Positions 18,678 to 30,708 of a DNA stretch of 64,000 bases are shown here, piece after piece. The notes under the pieces are model-generated. The model did not search any database. It saw only the letters and a program-made list of their open reading frames with translations, and was not told the origin of the DNA. Origin of the DNA: Rhynchopus euleeides (Eukaryota > Euglenozoa > Diplonemea > Diplonemida > Diplonemidae). A program made the position numbers and the translations under genes. The DNA lies in NCBI GenBank assembly GCA_963210315.1, contig OY723322.1, forward strand, positions 620,001 to 684,000, in the 5' to 3' direction. Within the stretch, counting starts at the first letter, position 1; each line of letters opens with the position of its first letter.

Positions 18678-19277
18678 ATGCCTCCATCCTGCCCGGTCTG
18701 CTTCGAGCCCTACCGGGATACCCCCGATGCCATGCCGGTGGCGGCGATGTGCGGGCACACGCTTTGCACGGGGTGCTGCCGGCACCTGGTGAAGGACAAG
18801 GTGGTGACGTGCCCCATCTGCCGAGTCCGCACGCACGCCCCACGCGGGGTGGAGACGCTGCCGAAGATCTACGCCCTGGTGTGCGACGGGGAGGGTGTGG
18901 ACCCTGACCCCTCCACAGGCATCCAGGAGGGCCACGAGGCGGACGGGGCTCACGAGGATGGCGCCAAGCCCTCGGCACCCGAAGCGGAGGCGACCGCACC
19001 GAGCGGGGCACCGTCCGACACTGTGCTGCAGATGCCTGTGTCGGAGGCGCCTGGCGAGCGCCGCCCACTGCTGCAGCCGCTGGCCCCGGCACCGCCCCCT
19101 CCCGACCCTACGTGTGTCGAGGGGACGAAGCGGATCGTTTCCGTCCTCCTCCGTGTCGGGCTGATTGTGTTCGCGTTCTTCTTCGTCGTCTGGGTAGTCG
19201 GGGTGATGCAGGTGCAGTCGGGGGCAGACACCGACTCCCCCATGTCCCCCTCCCCTGTGACCCCCTCACCGCCCTGA
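18678..19277 (+). CDS. C-terminally anchored RING-HC protein (putative E3 ubiquitin ligase)
   Basis: This 199-residue protein starts at ATG 18678 (MPPSCPVC) and stops at TGA 19277. A complete C3HC4 RING is present: C5, C8, C25, H27, C30, C33, C45 and C48 (CPVC ... MCGHTLC-x2-C ... CPIC). An acidic, Pro/Ala-rich linker follows. Residues ~150-172 form a single strongly hydrophobic span (RVGLIVFAFFFVVWVVGVM). The RING would face the cytosol and recruit an E2 enzyme to a membrane. The ATG was chosen because it directly precedes the RING; the frame upstream is open but composed of low-complexity translation. The substrate is unknown. Confidence 0.82.
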   Translation: MPPSCPVCFEPYRDTPDAMPVAAMCGHTLCTGCCRHLVKDKVVTCPICRVRTHAPRGVETLPKIYALVCDGEGVDPDPSTGIQEGHEADGAHEDGAKPSAPEAEATAPSGAPSDTVLQMPVSEAPGERRPLLQPLAPAPPPPDPTCVEGTKRIVSVLLRVGLIVFAFFFVVWVVGVMQVQSGADTDSPMSPSPVTPSPP

Positions 19278-22200
19278 GTGGTGGGGTGGAGCAGCGCAGC
19301 CGGGGTGTGTCTCTGCGGCCAGAAGGGGTTGTGGGCGCATCGCGATGGGGTTTGCGTCTGGGGGGGAGGGGGGCTAGGCAGAGGGAAGCTTCTGCCAGAC
19401 TGCTTCAGGTTTTGTTCGGCTCTCACTGCCGAACAGCTTCAGGAAGCACCTTCGCTGGGGGGGGGGGGGGTGGGGGGCGTCTGCATTGAACAGGATGCTT
19501 TCAATCTGAGCTGAGTTCTGAGCTCTGATAACAATTCCTAATAAGTTTTTGGGTTGGGTTCCCACCGTCACAGTTTGGTGGGTGTGGACAATACTGTGTG
19601 TGTTACGTGTGATCTTTCCTGTGTTTTGATTCGACGCTCGCCCTGTCTGTCACACCATTCTCAAAAAACCCTCCCGGTGTGATTAGTGATTTGACCGCAT
19701 CTTTTTCATGATTCTTTTCAAAAACCGGTTCCAGGAAAAAATGCAAGTTCCCGTGGTCTGAACGGATCAGCCCCCACCAGAAGGAACAGTGTTTTCACCC
19801 ACTTTTAGCTTGCCTCTGCAAAGAAAATCAGAGGGCCGCATAAATTAGCAGAATCTGTGCACCTTCTTCTTCTCCACAAAACCTCCTTTTGTCTCCGTGG
19901 AAACTGCTTTGTCGCCCAACCTTCCTTATATAATCACCGGCACAGCTTCACTGGGGGGGTGGGGCAGGCTGGATCATTAACTTCTTCAGCCACCACATCA
20001 TGCCACCACCCTTACTGTGGCCGTCTCCTTATCATTTTTCCCAGGGCTGGCAATCGTTTCAAGCGACCCCCCCCCACACACACACACACACACACACCTC
20101 TGAGCTCTCAGCGGGCTGCCAGGTGCAACCATGTGGTGTGGTTTTGATGGTTTCAAGACTACCGAACAATATGCGCGGCACTGTCGAGCCCCTCCTTGTC
20201 AGACAGGCTCCTTGTCAGACAGGTGTTGAAGGATCTGCTTCCCCCTGTTGTTGTTTCACCGCTTGTGTGTTGTCCGTGCACACGGCCTTCTTACGGAATG
20301 CGCCGTTCAGTTCTGACAAGCCGTCTCCACCCATGCCTCCTCCCATCCCTCATCAGGAGAGGTCAAGGCATCGCAAGAATATCTCCAGATCGGCGGGGAA
20401 GAGAGGACAGAACCGGAACGACGCTTTGCCGCTGGAACCTATGGTGGCCTCTCAAGGCGTCACCGCCTACCCACCTTTTATTATCAGCCATCTAATCATC
20501 GCATCGCCTCGGGCATTTCTTTCGGTGGCCCAACAACGGTGTGTCCTGCGCAGCTGCTGTGCTGCGTCGGTAATTTGGAGGCGCGTACACATGATTCGGC
20601 GATGTATATCTTATGAGGCCCTGTGGGGGGTGATGGGGTTGGTCAGCCAAGCCACCACCGTCACCACCCCCCTACCGACGGGCGTTATCTGTTGAAGGCG
20701 GGGGTGGTCTGTTCCAACACAGTTCCTTCCCCTCCAGGTTTGTTTATCTCATGGCACATGCGTGGTCGCCTCCGAAGACTACCGCGCATGGCTGGGTTTT
20801 TGCCACGGCAAGTCTCCTCTCCTATCGTCGCTCCTGATCGTGAGATATCTGTCGCTTGTAAAACGTCCGGTTGGTGTGGCAGTATCGTCATTCTTCAAGT
20901 TTCTCCAACAAGGTGCTTGTCAGATGGAAAGGCAGTGCTGGGGGGGAGGGCTGTGTGTGTGTGTGTGACGGCAATGGCATCACACTTGTGCCTGCCACCT
21001 CACACACGCTACACTCCAGGCACACCACTTCCGTTTTGTGCGTAAACAAACAACACCCCAATATTTTTACGCCGAACAATCGCGTGGAGAGTGTTAGTTC
21101 TGGATCGGGAATTGCATGCTGTGTAGTTTCGGATCCTGTTACTTTTCCCAGATGCTCGCCACACCCAGCACTGCATGTTGAACCCCGGTTCCGTTTTTCT
21201 GGAACAAAAAGATAAGCGTTGTTTGTGCGCCCAACCCGGAACAGAACTATGGACGAAAGGGAACCCTACGAATGAGTTCTGTCCCACCATTTTCCAAAAT
21301 ACGATGGCAGAATTCCTGTTTGTGTGATAATGAGAGAATGGTGGACCAACTCACAGAACTTGCAGGTCAGTAACGTCGCTCACAAGCTGCAACGCCTGGT
21401 GCAGACTTGTGAGTGCGTATGTTGGGCTGTGATGACTTGGTCTTGTATCGCCCAAATCGCTCATGTGGCAGTTCCCCAACGGCAGGGCCATACAGGGCTG
21501 TGGTCCTGCTGCTCGAGACATTGGGTTGGACAACGCCGAGCCGGGCATCAGGAGCAAACCCGATAATAAGGAGTTGGTCCAAAGCCCGGACCAACTGACA
21601 AAGGAGATGTGAGGTAGCTGTGCGACGGTTTCAATTTATTCTCGGAACGACATGAATTGGATTGGGTATTTGTTTATGATTTGGCCACCCCCCACCCCCA
21701 TCCTACACCCTTCCCAACCACTCCCGTTGTGGCCAGGCCGAGTGTGTCGTGCGATGCCCTTTTGCAGCCCAGATTCTATCAATCAGCAACACTTGAGGTG
21801 CAGGATGATCCCTTTTCAAAAAACGGATGCACCCACAGCAACGGGCGCTGATTTCAGCCGCTGTTTTTTTACCTCTTGGCCAAAACTGCTGTCACAAACC
21901 AACGTATCGTATTTTTCTTCTTCTTCCTTCAAGACACAGTGCACCTGATGCTGCTCAAGGTCCGTGTTCTGAAAGCGGTTTCAGGAGCAAGCAACCGCTG
22001 GGTGGGGTGGGGTGAAAGGGACACATCACGGGTGCTACTTTACTGCTGCCAATAATAGGACTGCTGGAAGCACGGCAAACAAATCGTTCAATATGATACC
22101 ACCCCTTCCCTCCCCAATAGCCTGTCGCATTTGCCGAGTGTGGTGAGCCTTGCCTGCCGACGCGTCTTGTCCATGCGAGCAATATTTCAAATTGCCTGCG

Positions 22201-24324
22201 CCGTCCAATACGACGAAATGCGGGGCTGGTTGGGGGTGTCGTGTTGCTAACACCTTGCCACATAGCCGCTTGTTCCGCACGCAACAGGTGTATTGCATGG
22301 GTTGTTGCACGGCCCAGATGAGCAGGCAGCAAGTTATGGCAGATGCGAGAGCCTCTTGTTTAAATCATCCAGGAGGCAGCAAGCCAGGCGAGCTCTAACT
22401 CGGGAGATGCGGACAGCCAATCCCGGCAACGGCGCCCGTGCCGTTGGTGGGTGGTTCTCTGTGCGGCACGTCTGGCCTGCTTCCTCTTGCCTTCCTCGCC
22501 CGGTTGGTTCAGTTAAGTTTTTTCGGAAAACGTTTCGCTTGCGTAGTGTGGCCGAACGCCCTAAAGACTCGTCTTCGGGGTCACATTCTATTGACGGAGT
22601 TGGGTAGCGGGGGGGCAGGGGGCGGGGCGTATCGTTGAATTTGTGTGGAAACCTACTTCCTTCGGGTTTTGCCCTTGAAGCCCTTTGGGTGGAGCCAGCC
22701 TCGAAACCGGAGGGTTTATCCCAACTCTCCTGCCGTTGGCAGCGCAGCTACTATCCAAGCAACAGCCAACCCGACACTTTTCGGGTGCAACCTCCGTAGT
22801 CTCAGGGCAAATTGAACAACATCTGCCCAGCGTTTCTTAGTCGCACATCACAGCCACCCCTGTGAGATTGGTTTCGAAACAAGACGTTTCCCCCGATTTT
22901 TTGACACCGCAATTGTTCGCATGCGCATGGTTTCATTGCCCAACAGTGCATGCACACCCACCGTGATCGCAATGTGCTGTTTATGCAGTAAGCAGCTTCT
23001 GCAGCGAACCACTTCTCCAGGACGAACCTTCTAAGCCACTCAGCCACTCTCTCCCTGAGATCTCGCACGGCTCCCCGTCGCCTTGCCGGCAGCGCGCCGG
23101 CTCATCGATACACGGCGAGCATCGAAATAATATATCCCTCAAACCTTGTCCCGCGAACGACTCTAGACTGCCCTGGGCGGCTTCACACACTATGACAGCT
23201 GCTTGCACCGTGAGTCCAGGAGTGATCCGTGTGATCCGTGTCTTTCCCAAACAAACGAATTGGAAGTGGATGTTCGTCGTGTGTAACCACGTCTCCCCTC
23301 TGGGGAGTGTGAGCATCATGTGATGCCAGGCAACTGGCATCCTCCCTTTTCTGACAGTTCGGTTGTCGGAACTGGGGTAAAAAAACTTCGCAAAAAAAAA
23401 AAAACTTTCTGTGCCGTGTTGCTGGTGTGTGCTGCAACCCTTTCAGCCCGACCCCCCCCCCCCTTCATCACCTGTCCCGACAAACAGCTGCTGTGAGGGC
23501 GCAACTTTGGTGTGGTGTCGAGTTATCCTGCCATTTCACGGCACATCGGGGGGCACAGTCTGTATTACCCGGTGTGGGCCTGGCATGGCCCAACCCGGTT
23601 CAAAACGTTCGAAAGGGTTGCCACCTTTGGATGCTAACTAAGAAGAAAATGCGAACCAGGCGGCGAACTCAGGAAAGAAAACGGCCCTTTCTCCTCCCCA
23701 ACCCCCCCTGGCTACAACCTTGCAGAAATGCGTCGGAAGTGGTGTGTAGGAACAGCAATACTGTTTATGACGCATTCAACGGGTCATCACCCCCTTTTCC
23801 TGGCTATTGTTGCGCTCCTGCGAATAGGGGAGATTGAGGCGCGAAAGACGGAGGTGGTCATCTCTCTGTTGCAATGAGCGGCTTCCGCTCACCTAATATG
23901 GCGCAAGCCACTGCCAGGGGTTGTGATTATCGTGTGCAGTTTGCTACGCAGCAGGCCGTGCTGCCTCCCAGCCACCCACCTGAAGGGGGTGCAACGGCCT
24001 TGATTTGTGGTGCTAACCCATGTTGCTGTGCTGCTGCAGTGCGCTTCGCTGTCTATCCACATTGATACTGCGGGGTCCCTGTTCTTTCCTCCTCACGTTG
24101 CGCCAAGCTGTGGATTGGGATGACCCTGCCGCAGAATAATCAGCGAGCCTCCGCCCATACAACCCGTCCCGCCCAACCCACCCCCCGATGCCTGCTGTTG
24201 CGAGCTCCCGTTTCACACTCCTGCAGCTTGTTACGATCTGGGTGTGTTCTGTGGTTTATTGGAGGCTATCCTGTTGATTTGACACGCACCACCACACCAG
24301 CAGCTCCACGAACCGAAAGGAAAA
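19278..24324. other. 5-kb stretch without supported genes
   Basis: No frame on either strand is long and protein-like, and no spliced gene could be assembled. Composition is less GC-skewed than in the coding regions. Minor features are a (CA)n run at about 20074-20097 and a 17-bp tandem duplication (CTCCTTGTCAGACAGG) near 20192-20223. A non-coding RNA or a diverged repeat would not be visible to me. Confidence 0.5.
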
Positions 24325-25414
24325 ATGTCGAAGATCCAGCCGCAGGTGCTGCAGGAGGGCATTCAGGCCATCCTCGATGGGGCGCAGGCGAAGAAGCGCC
24401 CGTTCCTGGAGTCGATCGAGCTCCACGTTAACCTGAAGAACTACGACACCAACAAGGACAAGCGTTTCTCTGGGTCGATCCCCCTCCCGAACATCGCGCG
24501 CCCCCGCATGAGCGTGTGCATCATCGGTGACGCCTACCACTACGAGCAGGCCGAGAAGCACGAGATCCCCAAGGTATGCGACCCGTCCGACAGGGCTGGG
24601 CTATTTGATGATTGGGGCCCTGTTGTAATCCGATGTTTTCGTGAACCGGTGGTCAGATCGGGGTGTGGTGTGCCTGCATGGTAATAGAGAGACCCTCGCC
24701 TGGAAGTCCGGGTTGGGTGCAGTCGTCATTATAATCATTCCATCCCACCCCACCACAGCTGAACGTGGAGGACCTGAAGAAGCTTCAGAAGAACAAGAAG
24801 CTGGTGAAGAAGATGTGCGCCCAGCACGACGCCTTCCTGGCGTCCGAGTCCCTGATCAAGACGATCCCCAGGTATAGAGCACGTGCACTTGCTGCTTTGT
24901 TGTGCGCGATGCACTACCTTGCTGCATCACTGGTGTTCTTAATGCGATCTGCAACACACGTACGCCCCCATCCGCTTCCCCACTTACAGGATTGTCGGGC
25001 CCCACATGAACCGTTCCGGCAAGTTCCCCACGGCTGTGGCCCAGGGTGACGACCTGAAGGCGAAGGTATGTCGTTAGTCCGTCGTGTGTTTTTCACTTCG
25101 CCAGAATCCTCTGCTCGGATCATGGCCACTGTGCAGAAGGATCGTTTGAAGTAAATGGCTTGACTCTGTTCGTCCATGCTTAATCACACCCCCACACACA
25201 GATTGACGGCATGCGCTCCATGATCAAGTTCCAGCTGAAGAAGAACCTGAACCTGGGGATCGTGGTGGGGCACATCGACATGCAGCCCGAGGAGGTCCGC
25301 CAGAACACCCTGAAGTCCATCAACTTCCTGGTCTCCCTGCTGAAGAAGAACTGGCAGAACGTGAAGTCGCTGTACATCAAGTCGACGTTCGGCAAGCCCC
25401 AGCGCATCTACTAG
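24325..25414 (+). CDS. RPL10A: 60S ribosomal protein L10a (uL1), copy 1, four exons
   Basis: Exons are 24325-24573, 24759-24871, 24990-25065 and 25202-25414. The spliced frame is 216 residues, the normal length for eukaryotic uL1. Recognisable blocks are [70 protein letters not shown] and [10 protein letters not shown]. The protein forms the L1 stalk of the large subunit and binds 28S rRNA near the E site. Introns have GTATGC, GTATAG and GTATGT donors. The codons are heavily biased, as expected for high expression. A second copy follows 235 bp downstream with the same exon structure, a single synonymous difference and an identical first intron, but unrelated introns 2 and 3. Confidence 0.97.
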
Positions 25415-25649
25415 GCTGTGCTGTTTTCGGCACTTCTGTGTTGCACGAGGTGAGATATTGTAGCGTTTAACCTCGTCACAACCCTCGGGTTGGGCACGAA
25501 GTATCAAGTTCAGGAGCAAGTCACTGTCCGCCGCTGTCCCCATTTTTGCATTTGCCTTGCTGTTTGCTGTGCCTTGCATCCCTTGTTGTGCCCCTCGCGT
25601 GCGCCATTCCGCCCTCCACCTCCAAGAAGCAGAAAGGCAACCAGGAAAA

Positions 25650-26684
25650 ATGTCGAAGATCCAGCCGCAGGTGCTGCAGGAGGGCATTCAGGCCATCCTC
25701 GATGGGGCGCAGGCGAAGAAGCGCCCGTTCCTGGAGTCGATCGAGCTCCACGTTAACCTGAAGAACTACGACACCAACAAGGACAAGCGTTTCTCTGGGT
25801 CGATCCCCCTCCCGAACATCGCGCGCCCCCGCATGAGCGTGTGCATCATCGGTGACGCCTACCACTACGAGCAGGCCGAGAAGCACGAGATCCCCAAGGT
25901 ATGCGACCCGTCCGACAGGGCTGGGCTATTTGATGATTGGGGCCCTGTTGTAATCCGATGTTTTCGTGAACCGGTGGTCAGATCGGGGTGTGGTGTGCCT
26001 GCATGGTAATAGAGAGACCCTCGCCTGGAAGTCCGGGTTGGGTGCAGTCGTCATTATAATCATTCCATCCCACCCCACCACAGCTGAACGTGGAGGACCT
26101 GAAGAAGCTTCAGAAGAACAAGAAGCTGGTGAAGAAGATGTGCGCCCAGCACGACGCATTCCTGGCGTCCGAGTCCCTGATCAAGACGATCCCCAGGTAT
26201 AGAGCACGTGCACTTGCTGCCTATGTTGCGTACAACTTGCTACATCACGTCACCCATTCACTTCCCACTTGCAGGATTGTCGGGCCCCACATGAACCGTT
26301 CCGGCAAGTTCCCCACGGCTGTGGCCCAGGGTGACGACCTGAAGGCGAAGGTATGTCGTTAGTCCGTCGCGATTTGAGTTGTGTGAGCCACCTGCAGGAT
26401 TGTGTCAGGTTTCATTGGTGTTGTCTCAACTGCATCCCGAAACTATTGAATCCAAACCCTACCACACACAGATTGACGGCATGCGCTCCATGATCAAGTT
26501 CCAGCTGAAGAAGAACCTGAACCTGGGGATCGTGGTGGGGCACATCGACATGCAGCCCGAGGAGGTCCGCCAGAACACCCTGAAGTCCATCAACTTCCTG
26601 GTCTCCCTGCTGAAGAAGAACTGGCAGAACGTGAAGTCGCTGTACATCAAGTCGACGTTCGGCAAGCCCCAGCGCATCTACTAG
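25650..26684 (+). CDS. RPL10A: 60S ribosomal protein L10a (uL1), copy 2, four exons
   Basis: Exons are 25650-25898, 26084-26196, 26275-26350 and 26472-26684, each exactly the length of its counterpart in copy 1. By eye only one base differs in the coding sequence (GCC to GCA in exon 2, synonymous). Intron 1 (185 nt) is identical. Introns 2 (78 against 118 nt) and 3 (121 against 136 nt) share only their first 19-23 nt and the acceptor, and the flanks outside start and stop are also unrelated. Function is as for copy 1. The earlier ATG-less frame upstream is not used; the start aligns with copy 1. Confidence 0.97.
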
Positions 26685-27143
26685 ACTGCGCTGTTCTGTC
26701 TGACTTTGTTGTGCGCCTCTGTGCGTAACACAGTATCAGCCTTGTAGGATTTGCGGTCTGAGCTTTCAGTCTGAACTGCCTTACCCTCCCCCTCAGAGAG
26801 GGCGAAGCCGCAACGATTACGAAGTGGAAAAAAAGAAATCTGCGGAACGTGCGGTCCCGGCCTTCCCCCCACCCCACCTCGCCACGCCACCCTCATCCCA
26901 AGCCTGCCTCAGCATCTGCACCCTGCAACGCTATTCAGATGATTTTCGCCATCCCACTGCGCCTGTTCCTCCGTCTTGAAGCCCGCCTCCCACCACCGTG
27001 TGCAGCAGAGTGCCTGGCGTAGATTGTTGTGTGACTCGGCCAACCCACACACCACTGCCACTCAGGGCCCCTCCCCTTGCGCCACATGGCCGGCCCCAAG
27101 AGGCGGGCCCACCCCCTCATCCCTGCTGCTGCCTGCTGCAGCA
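26685..27143. other. Intergenic
   Basis: This is the 3' flank of RPL10A copy 2 and the 5' flank of the next gene. No further feature is visible. Confidence 0.5.
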
Positions 27144-29702
27144 ATGTCCGACCCCGCCGGAAGCAAGCTGCAGGGTGGGGACCGTGCTGTGCTCACAGAG
27201 GCGGGGCTCGCCGCATCCGTTGCAGGGTTTGCATCATGCCTCGGGGCTGGGGAGGTGGGGGAGGTGGTGCTGTCCACAGTCGGGGAGACGCCGTATCTGG
27301 TGCGCGGCCCGGGGATGGACCTCGTGTGGTTCCCTGCGGAGTACCTCGAGCGTGCGCCTGATGGTGTGACAGTCACCACCCGGCGGGAGCGCCTGCGAAG
27401 GGACAAAGAACATCAGCAACAGCAGCAGCAGCAGCAGCACGAGGAAAGCCCCACCGCCTACTCCACCCCCTCCTCCTCCTTCTCCTCCGTGAGTCCCGTG
27501 AGTGCCAGGGGCGGTGCGCAGCACGGCTCGCCGCTTGCCTCGGAGGGTGCGGACGATGAGGCGCCACCCCCGTCCCCCCCACCGAGCGACCCTCCGTCAC
27601 CGCCACGTGAGGGCGCTGCGCCAGACGCCCCCGCATTCCAGTCCGACCCACCACACCAGACGCCGCCAGCAGCAGCCCCGGGATCCCCTGCCGACCAGCA
27701 GCCGCCGCCGCCCGCGGCGCTGCTGCCACCCCCACAACCGGACGTGGGAGGCACTGCTGGAGAGGGCGCGCCTGCGTCCCCCCAGACACCGCCTGCCGGC
27801 GGTGACAGCGTCTGCAGAGACCGTCCCGCCGTGCCGCCAGGCTTGCCGGAAGGCGGTGCAGCCCCAGCCCCCCTGCCTGTGGGGGCTACCGGGCAGGCCC
27901 AGCCAGCAGCGGAGAAGCCTGCGCAGCGCAGGTGGCGCGATGTTGCGGGCCTTCGGGAAGGCGGCAGGGGCGACGCGACACAGCACCGGGCACAGGCTGC
28001 CCACCCCACGACCCCCGCCACGGCGGCGGATGTGGCGCGCAGGTTTGCTGATGCTGCAGAGGAGCGCCCCCACCACGCAGACCGTGTGAAGGCAAAGGCG
28101 GACGCTGTGGCGCTGAACGGCTCCCACGTCCTGCAGGCGAAGCGCGCTTATGACCTGGCCAACAGGCAGAACATCGTGGAGGGGGAGAAGCGTGCCCTCC
28201 CTGTCGCAGAGACCAAGCTCCTCTTCGAGGAGCTGGTCAAGGCGGAGTACCAACGCACCCTGCTGTGCATGCGGGAGGAGCGCCGCCTGCTCCGCGAGGC
28301 AGAGGGGGCTATACACTGGCTGCTGTATCTGCTGTCGCCACAGGAGGGGACGATGCACGCCCAGCCCATCGTCGACCTGCGGTTTGCGCTGGACGGGCTG
28401 CTGATGCAACGGGCGGAGATCGACAAGGAGCTGGCTGCCGTGAAGGAGGACCATGCGGTCAACCTGCAGCTCGTCGTGCTGAGTGGGGACGAGCGTGCTG
28501 CAGTGCGGCACAAGGCTGCTGCCAAGGCAGAGGCGAAGGTGGAGTCCTGCGGGGAACGCCAGGAGAGGCTCGTCGAGATGCTCAACGAGCTGACAGGGCA
28601 GCGCATACGGAAGGCCGGGTCGCAGCGCAGCGCCCTGCAGAACCCAACGTATATGCGGATGTTGAAGATGTCGCTTGTCGACCTCTATCAGTTCGACCAG
28701 CCCCTGACCCAGGTGCCGCCCTTCGCCTCCGCGGCAGTCGTGACGGGTGACGGGGTGGACTCCTACTTCTACTACATTGCCCTGCAGCTCGGCAGCACAC
28801 AGGATGTCGTGTCGGAGGTGGGCTGCCTCGTGGCCCAGGTGCAGCGCAACCTCTTCCTGTTTCTCTCCCTTGCGGCGGTGGTGCTGGGGGGTGCGGTGGC
28901 GGCCGGTGCTGTTGCCGAGAGCCGTCAGGCCGCCTTGCGCCACCGCAAGGCGGGTTTCTTTGCAACTGCCGGGCGGAAGGCGCAGAAGCCTACCCGCATG
29001 GGTGGTGCCCTTCCCCCGCCCTTCCTGTTGCGCCACATAGTGAGGCTGGCGGCCACAGGGGGTGTGTTGGTGGCTGTTGCTGTTGCCGCGGCTGCTCCCG
29101 TGAAACGGAGGGCCAGGCGTGCGGTGTCCCGCAGCGCTTCTTTGCTGAAGGCGGTGCACATCGCGGCTGCGGATTCTGAGGCGCCGGTGCCCGAGGGGAG
29201 CGACGTGTCGAATGAGGAGGAGGGCTTCGAGATCCAGTCGTCGAAGGCGGAGACGTCGAGCGATGCGTCGGACTTCCTCCTCGGCGACAGCTTCTCGCTG
29301 GAAGGGAGCAGGGTGGCTCGGCGGCGGCGTGTGTGCCAGCCAGTGCAGCAGGATCGGGGCGTGTTGCGCACACACCATCATTTGTCACCGTCGCAGCGCG
29401 CATCTTACCAGATTCGCCGGATCGACATCAGTGCAATCCCGTCGCTGTGCAAACAGCTCCCCAACCGTGGGGAGGCCCAAGCGCGCCGCCAGAAGCGGCG
29501 GCTGTTCGGTGGCTTAAGTGCCTCAGATGTATTGCTTGCCTCGAGTATTGTGTCTCGCGGCCCCCCCGCGTGGCTGCGCCATCGTGCCCGTAACCCGCTT
29601 GGTTTTTCGAGTGGATCTGTGTCGCGTGTGGCGTGTTGCCAGCGCCGTCCAGTGGGTGGGAGAGGAGCTTGCGGTCGAGGATGTGGCGTAGGAAGCCTGT
29701 GA
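27144..29702 (+). CDS. Large two-TM protein with N-terminal SH3-like module and coiled coil
   Basis: ATG 27144 (MSDPAGSKL) to TGA 29702 encodes 852 residues. Residues ~12-70 (GDRAVLTEAGLAASVAGFAS, GEVGEVVLSTVGETPYLVRG) look like a small SH3-like/MIB-type beta-barrel that recurs in algal and protist proteins. A Gln run (about base 27415) and ~200 Pro/Ala-rich residues follow. A helical, charged central region (KRALPVAETKLLFEELVKAEY, shortened to ETKLLFEELVKAEYQ) comes next. Two hydrophobic spans close together (NLFLFLSLAAVVLGGAVAAG and ATGGVLVAVAVAAAA) are separated by a basic loop. The tail is basic and Ser-rich and may in part be untranslated or spliced. It sits between two duplicated gene pairs. 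Function unknown. Confidence 0.7.
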   Translation: MSDPAGSKLQGGDRAVLTEAGLAASVAGFASCLGAGEVGEVVLSTVGETPYLVRGPGMDLVWFPAEYLERAPDGVTVTTRRERLRRDKEHQQQQQQQQHEESPTAYSTPSSSFSSVSPVSARGGAQHGSPLASEGADDEAPPPSPPPSDPPSPPREGAAPDAPAFQSDPPHQTPPAAAPGSPADQQPPPPAALLPPPQPDVGGTAGEGAPASPQTPPAGGDSVCRDRPAVPPGLPEGGAAPAPLPVGATGQAQPAAEKPAQRRWRDVAGLREGGRGDATQHRAQAAHPTTPATAADVARRFADAAEERPHHADRVKAKADAVALNGSHVLQAKRAYDLANRQNIVEGEKRALPVAETKLLFEELVKAEYQRTLLCMREERRLLREAEGAIHWLLYLLSPQEGTMHAQPIVDLRFALDGLLMQRAEIDKELAAVKEDHAVNLQLVVLSGDERAAVRHKAAAKAEAKVESCGERQERLVEMLNELTGQRIRKAGSQRSALQNPTYMRMLKMSLVDLYQFDQPLTQVPPFASAAVVTGDGVDSYFYYIALQLGSTQDVVSEVGCLVAQVQRNLFLFLSLAAVVLGGAVAAGAVAESRQAALRHRKAGFFATAGRKAQKPTRMGGALPPPFLLRHIVRLAATGGVLVAVAVAAAAPVKRRARRAVSRSASLLKAVHIAAADSEAPVPEGSDVSNEEEGFEIQSSKAETSSDASDFLLGDSFSLEGSRVARRRRVCQPVQQDRGVLRTHHHLSPSQRASYQIRRIDISAIPSLCKQLPNRGEAQARRQKRRLFGGLSASDVLLASSIVSRGPPAWLRHRARNPLGFSSGSVSRVACCQRRPVGGRGACGRGCGVGSL

Positions 29703-29846
29703 TTGCAGTGAGTGGGTTCAGGGGAGGTGTATTAATCCTTTTGTTGTCAATTTGCCAGTGATTATGGGTTGGGTGTATTTCGTGTTTGATCCGTGTTGTT
29801 GCCGCACACTGCATCCCCGACAGGCCCCTTTGGAACACAAGGGACC

Positions 29847-30708
29847 ATGTTCCGCAACACATTCCAGTCAGGATTCTTGTCAATCCTGTATAGTATCGGC
29901 AGCAGGCCACTGCAGATCTGGGACAAGCAGGTGAAGAATGGCCACATCAAGCGCATCACCGATCAGGTATTGTGCAGCCTTGTTGAGTTGTGTATGACCA
30001 CCACTACACTGCCGCACAGGACATCCAGTCGAGTGTGCTGGAGCTGATCGGGGCCAACGTGAACACAAACTACATCACGTGCCCGGCAGACCCACAGAAG
30101 ACCCTTGGGATCAAGCTGCCCTTCCTTGTGATGATCATTAAGAACCTGAAGGTGTGCCTCTGCTCTGCACACAGGGATACATAATTGTCGGACACTCGTG
30201 TGGGTTTGAACGGTTTCATGATGAGGTCGTGCTCTTCTCAACCCCCGGTGAGAGGGTTCTTCCGGACGGTGGCATTGCTGTTTTTTTACCACATTCTTGA
30301 CCATCCGAACTTCGGAGTTGTTCTTCTGTCACTACCACCTGCTACAGAAATACTTCACGTTTGAGGTGCAAGTGCTGGACGACAAGAACGTCCGCCGGCG
30401 TTTCCGTGCCAGCAACTACCAGAGCACGACGCGGGTGAAGCCCTTCATCTGCACGATGCCCATGAGGCTTGATGAGGGGTGGAACCAGATCCAGTTCAAC
30501 TTGTCTGACTTCACCCGACGGTATGTGTGCTGGTGCCTCTTCTGTGCTTATTGTGGACTACAGGGCGTACGGGACGAACTACATCGAGACACTGAGAGTG
30601 CAGGTGCACGCAAACTGCAGGGTGCGTCGCCTGTACTTCTCCGACCGCCTGTACAGCGAGGAGGAGCTCCCGCCGGAGTTCAAGCTCTTCCTCCCGATCG
30701 CGAAGTAG
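29847..30708 (+). CDS. CFAP20: CFAP20 (BUG22/GTL3), copy 1, four exons
   Basis: Exons are 29847-29966, 30020-30151, 30348-30520 and 30564-30708, giving 189 residues. The family is unmistakable: [74 protein letters not shown] and [20 protein letters not shown]20 is a ciliary inner-junction protein that joins the A- and B-tubules of axonemal doublets. Its presence implies a cilium or flagellum in the life cycle. Introns are very short (53, 196 and 43 nt). A tandem copy begins 381 bp downstream. Confidence 0.97.

Noticed and set aside
20000-20695. 231-codon plus-strand frame
   Set aside because: It begins in a CA/His-Thr repeat, its composition is not protein-like, and no family or splice sites support it.
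27597-29381. 594-codon minus-strand frame
   Set aside because: It is the antisense of the two-TM protein gene and lacks motifs. The plus frame has membrane spans and a clear ATG.
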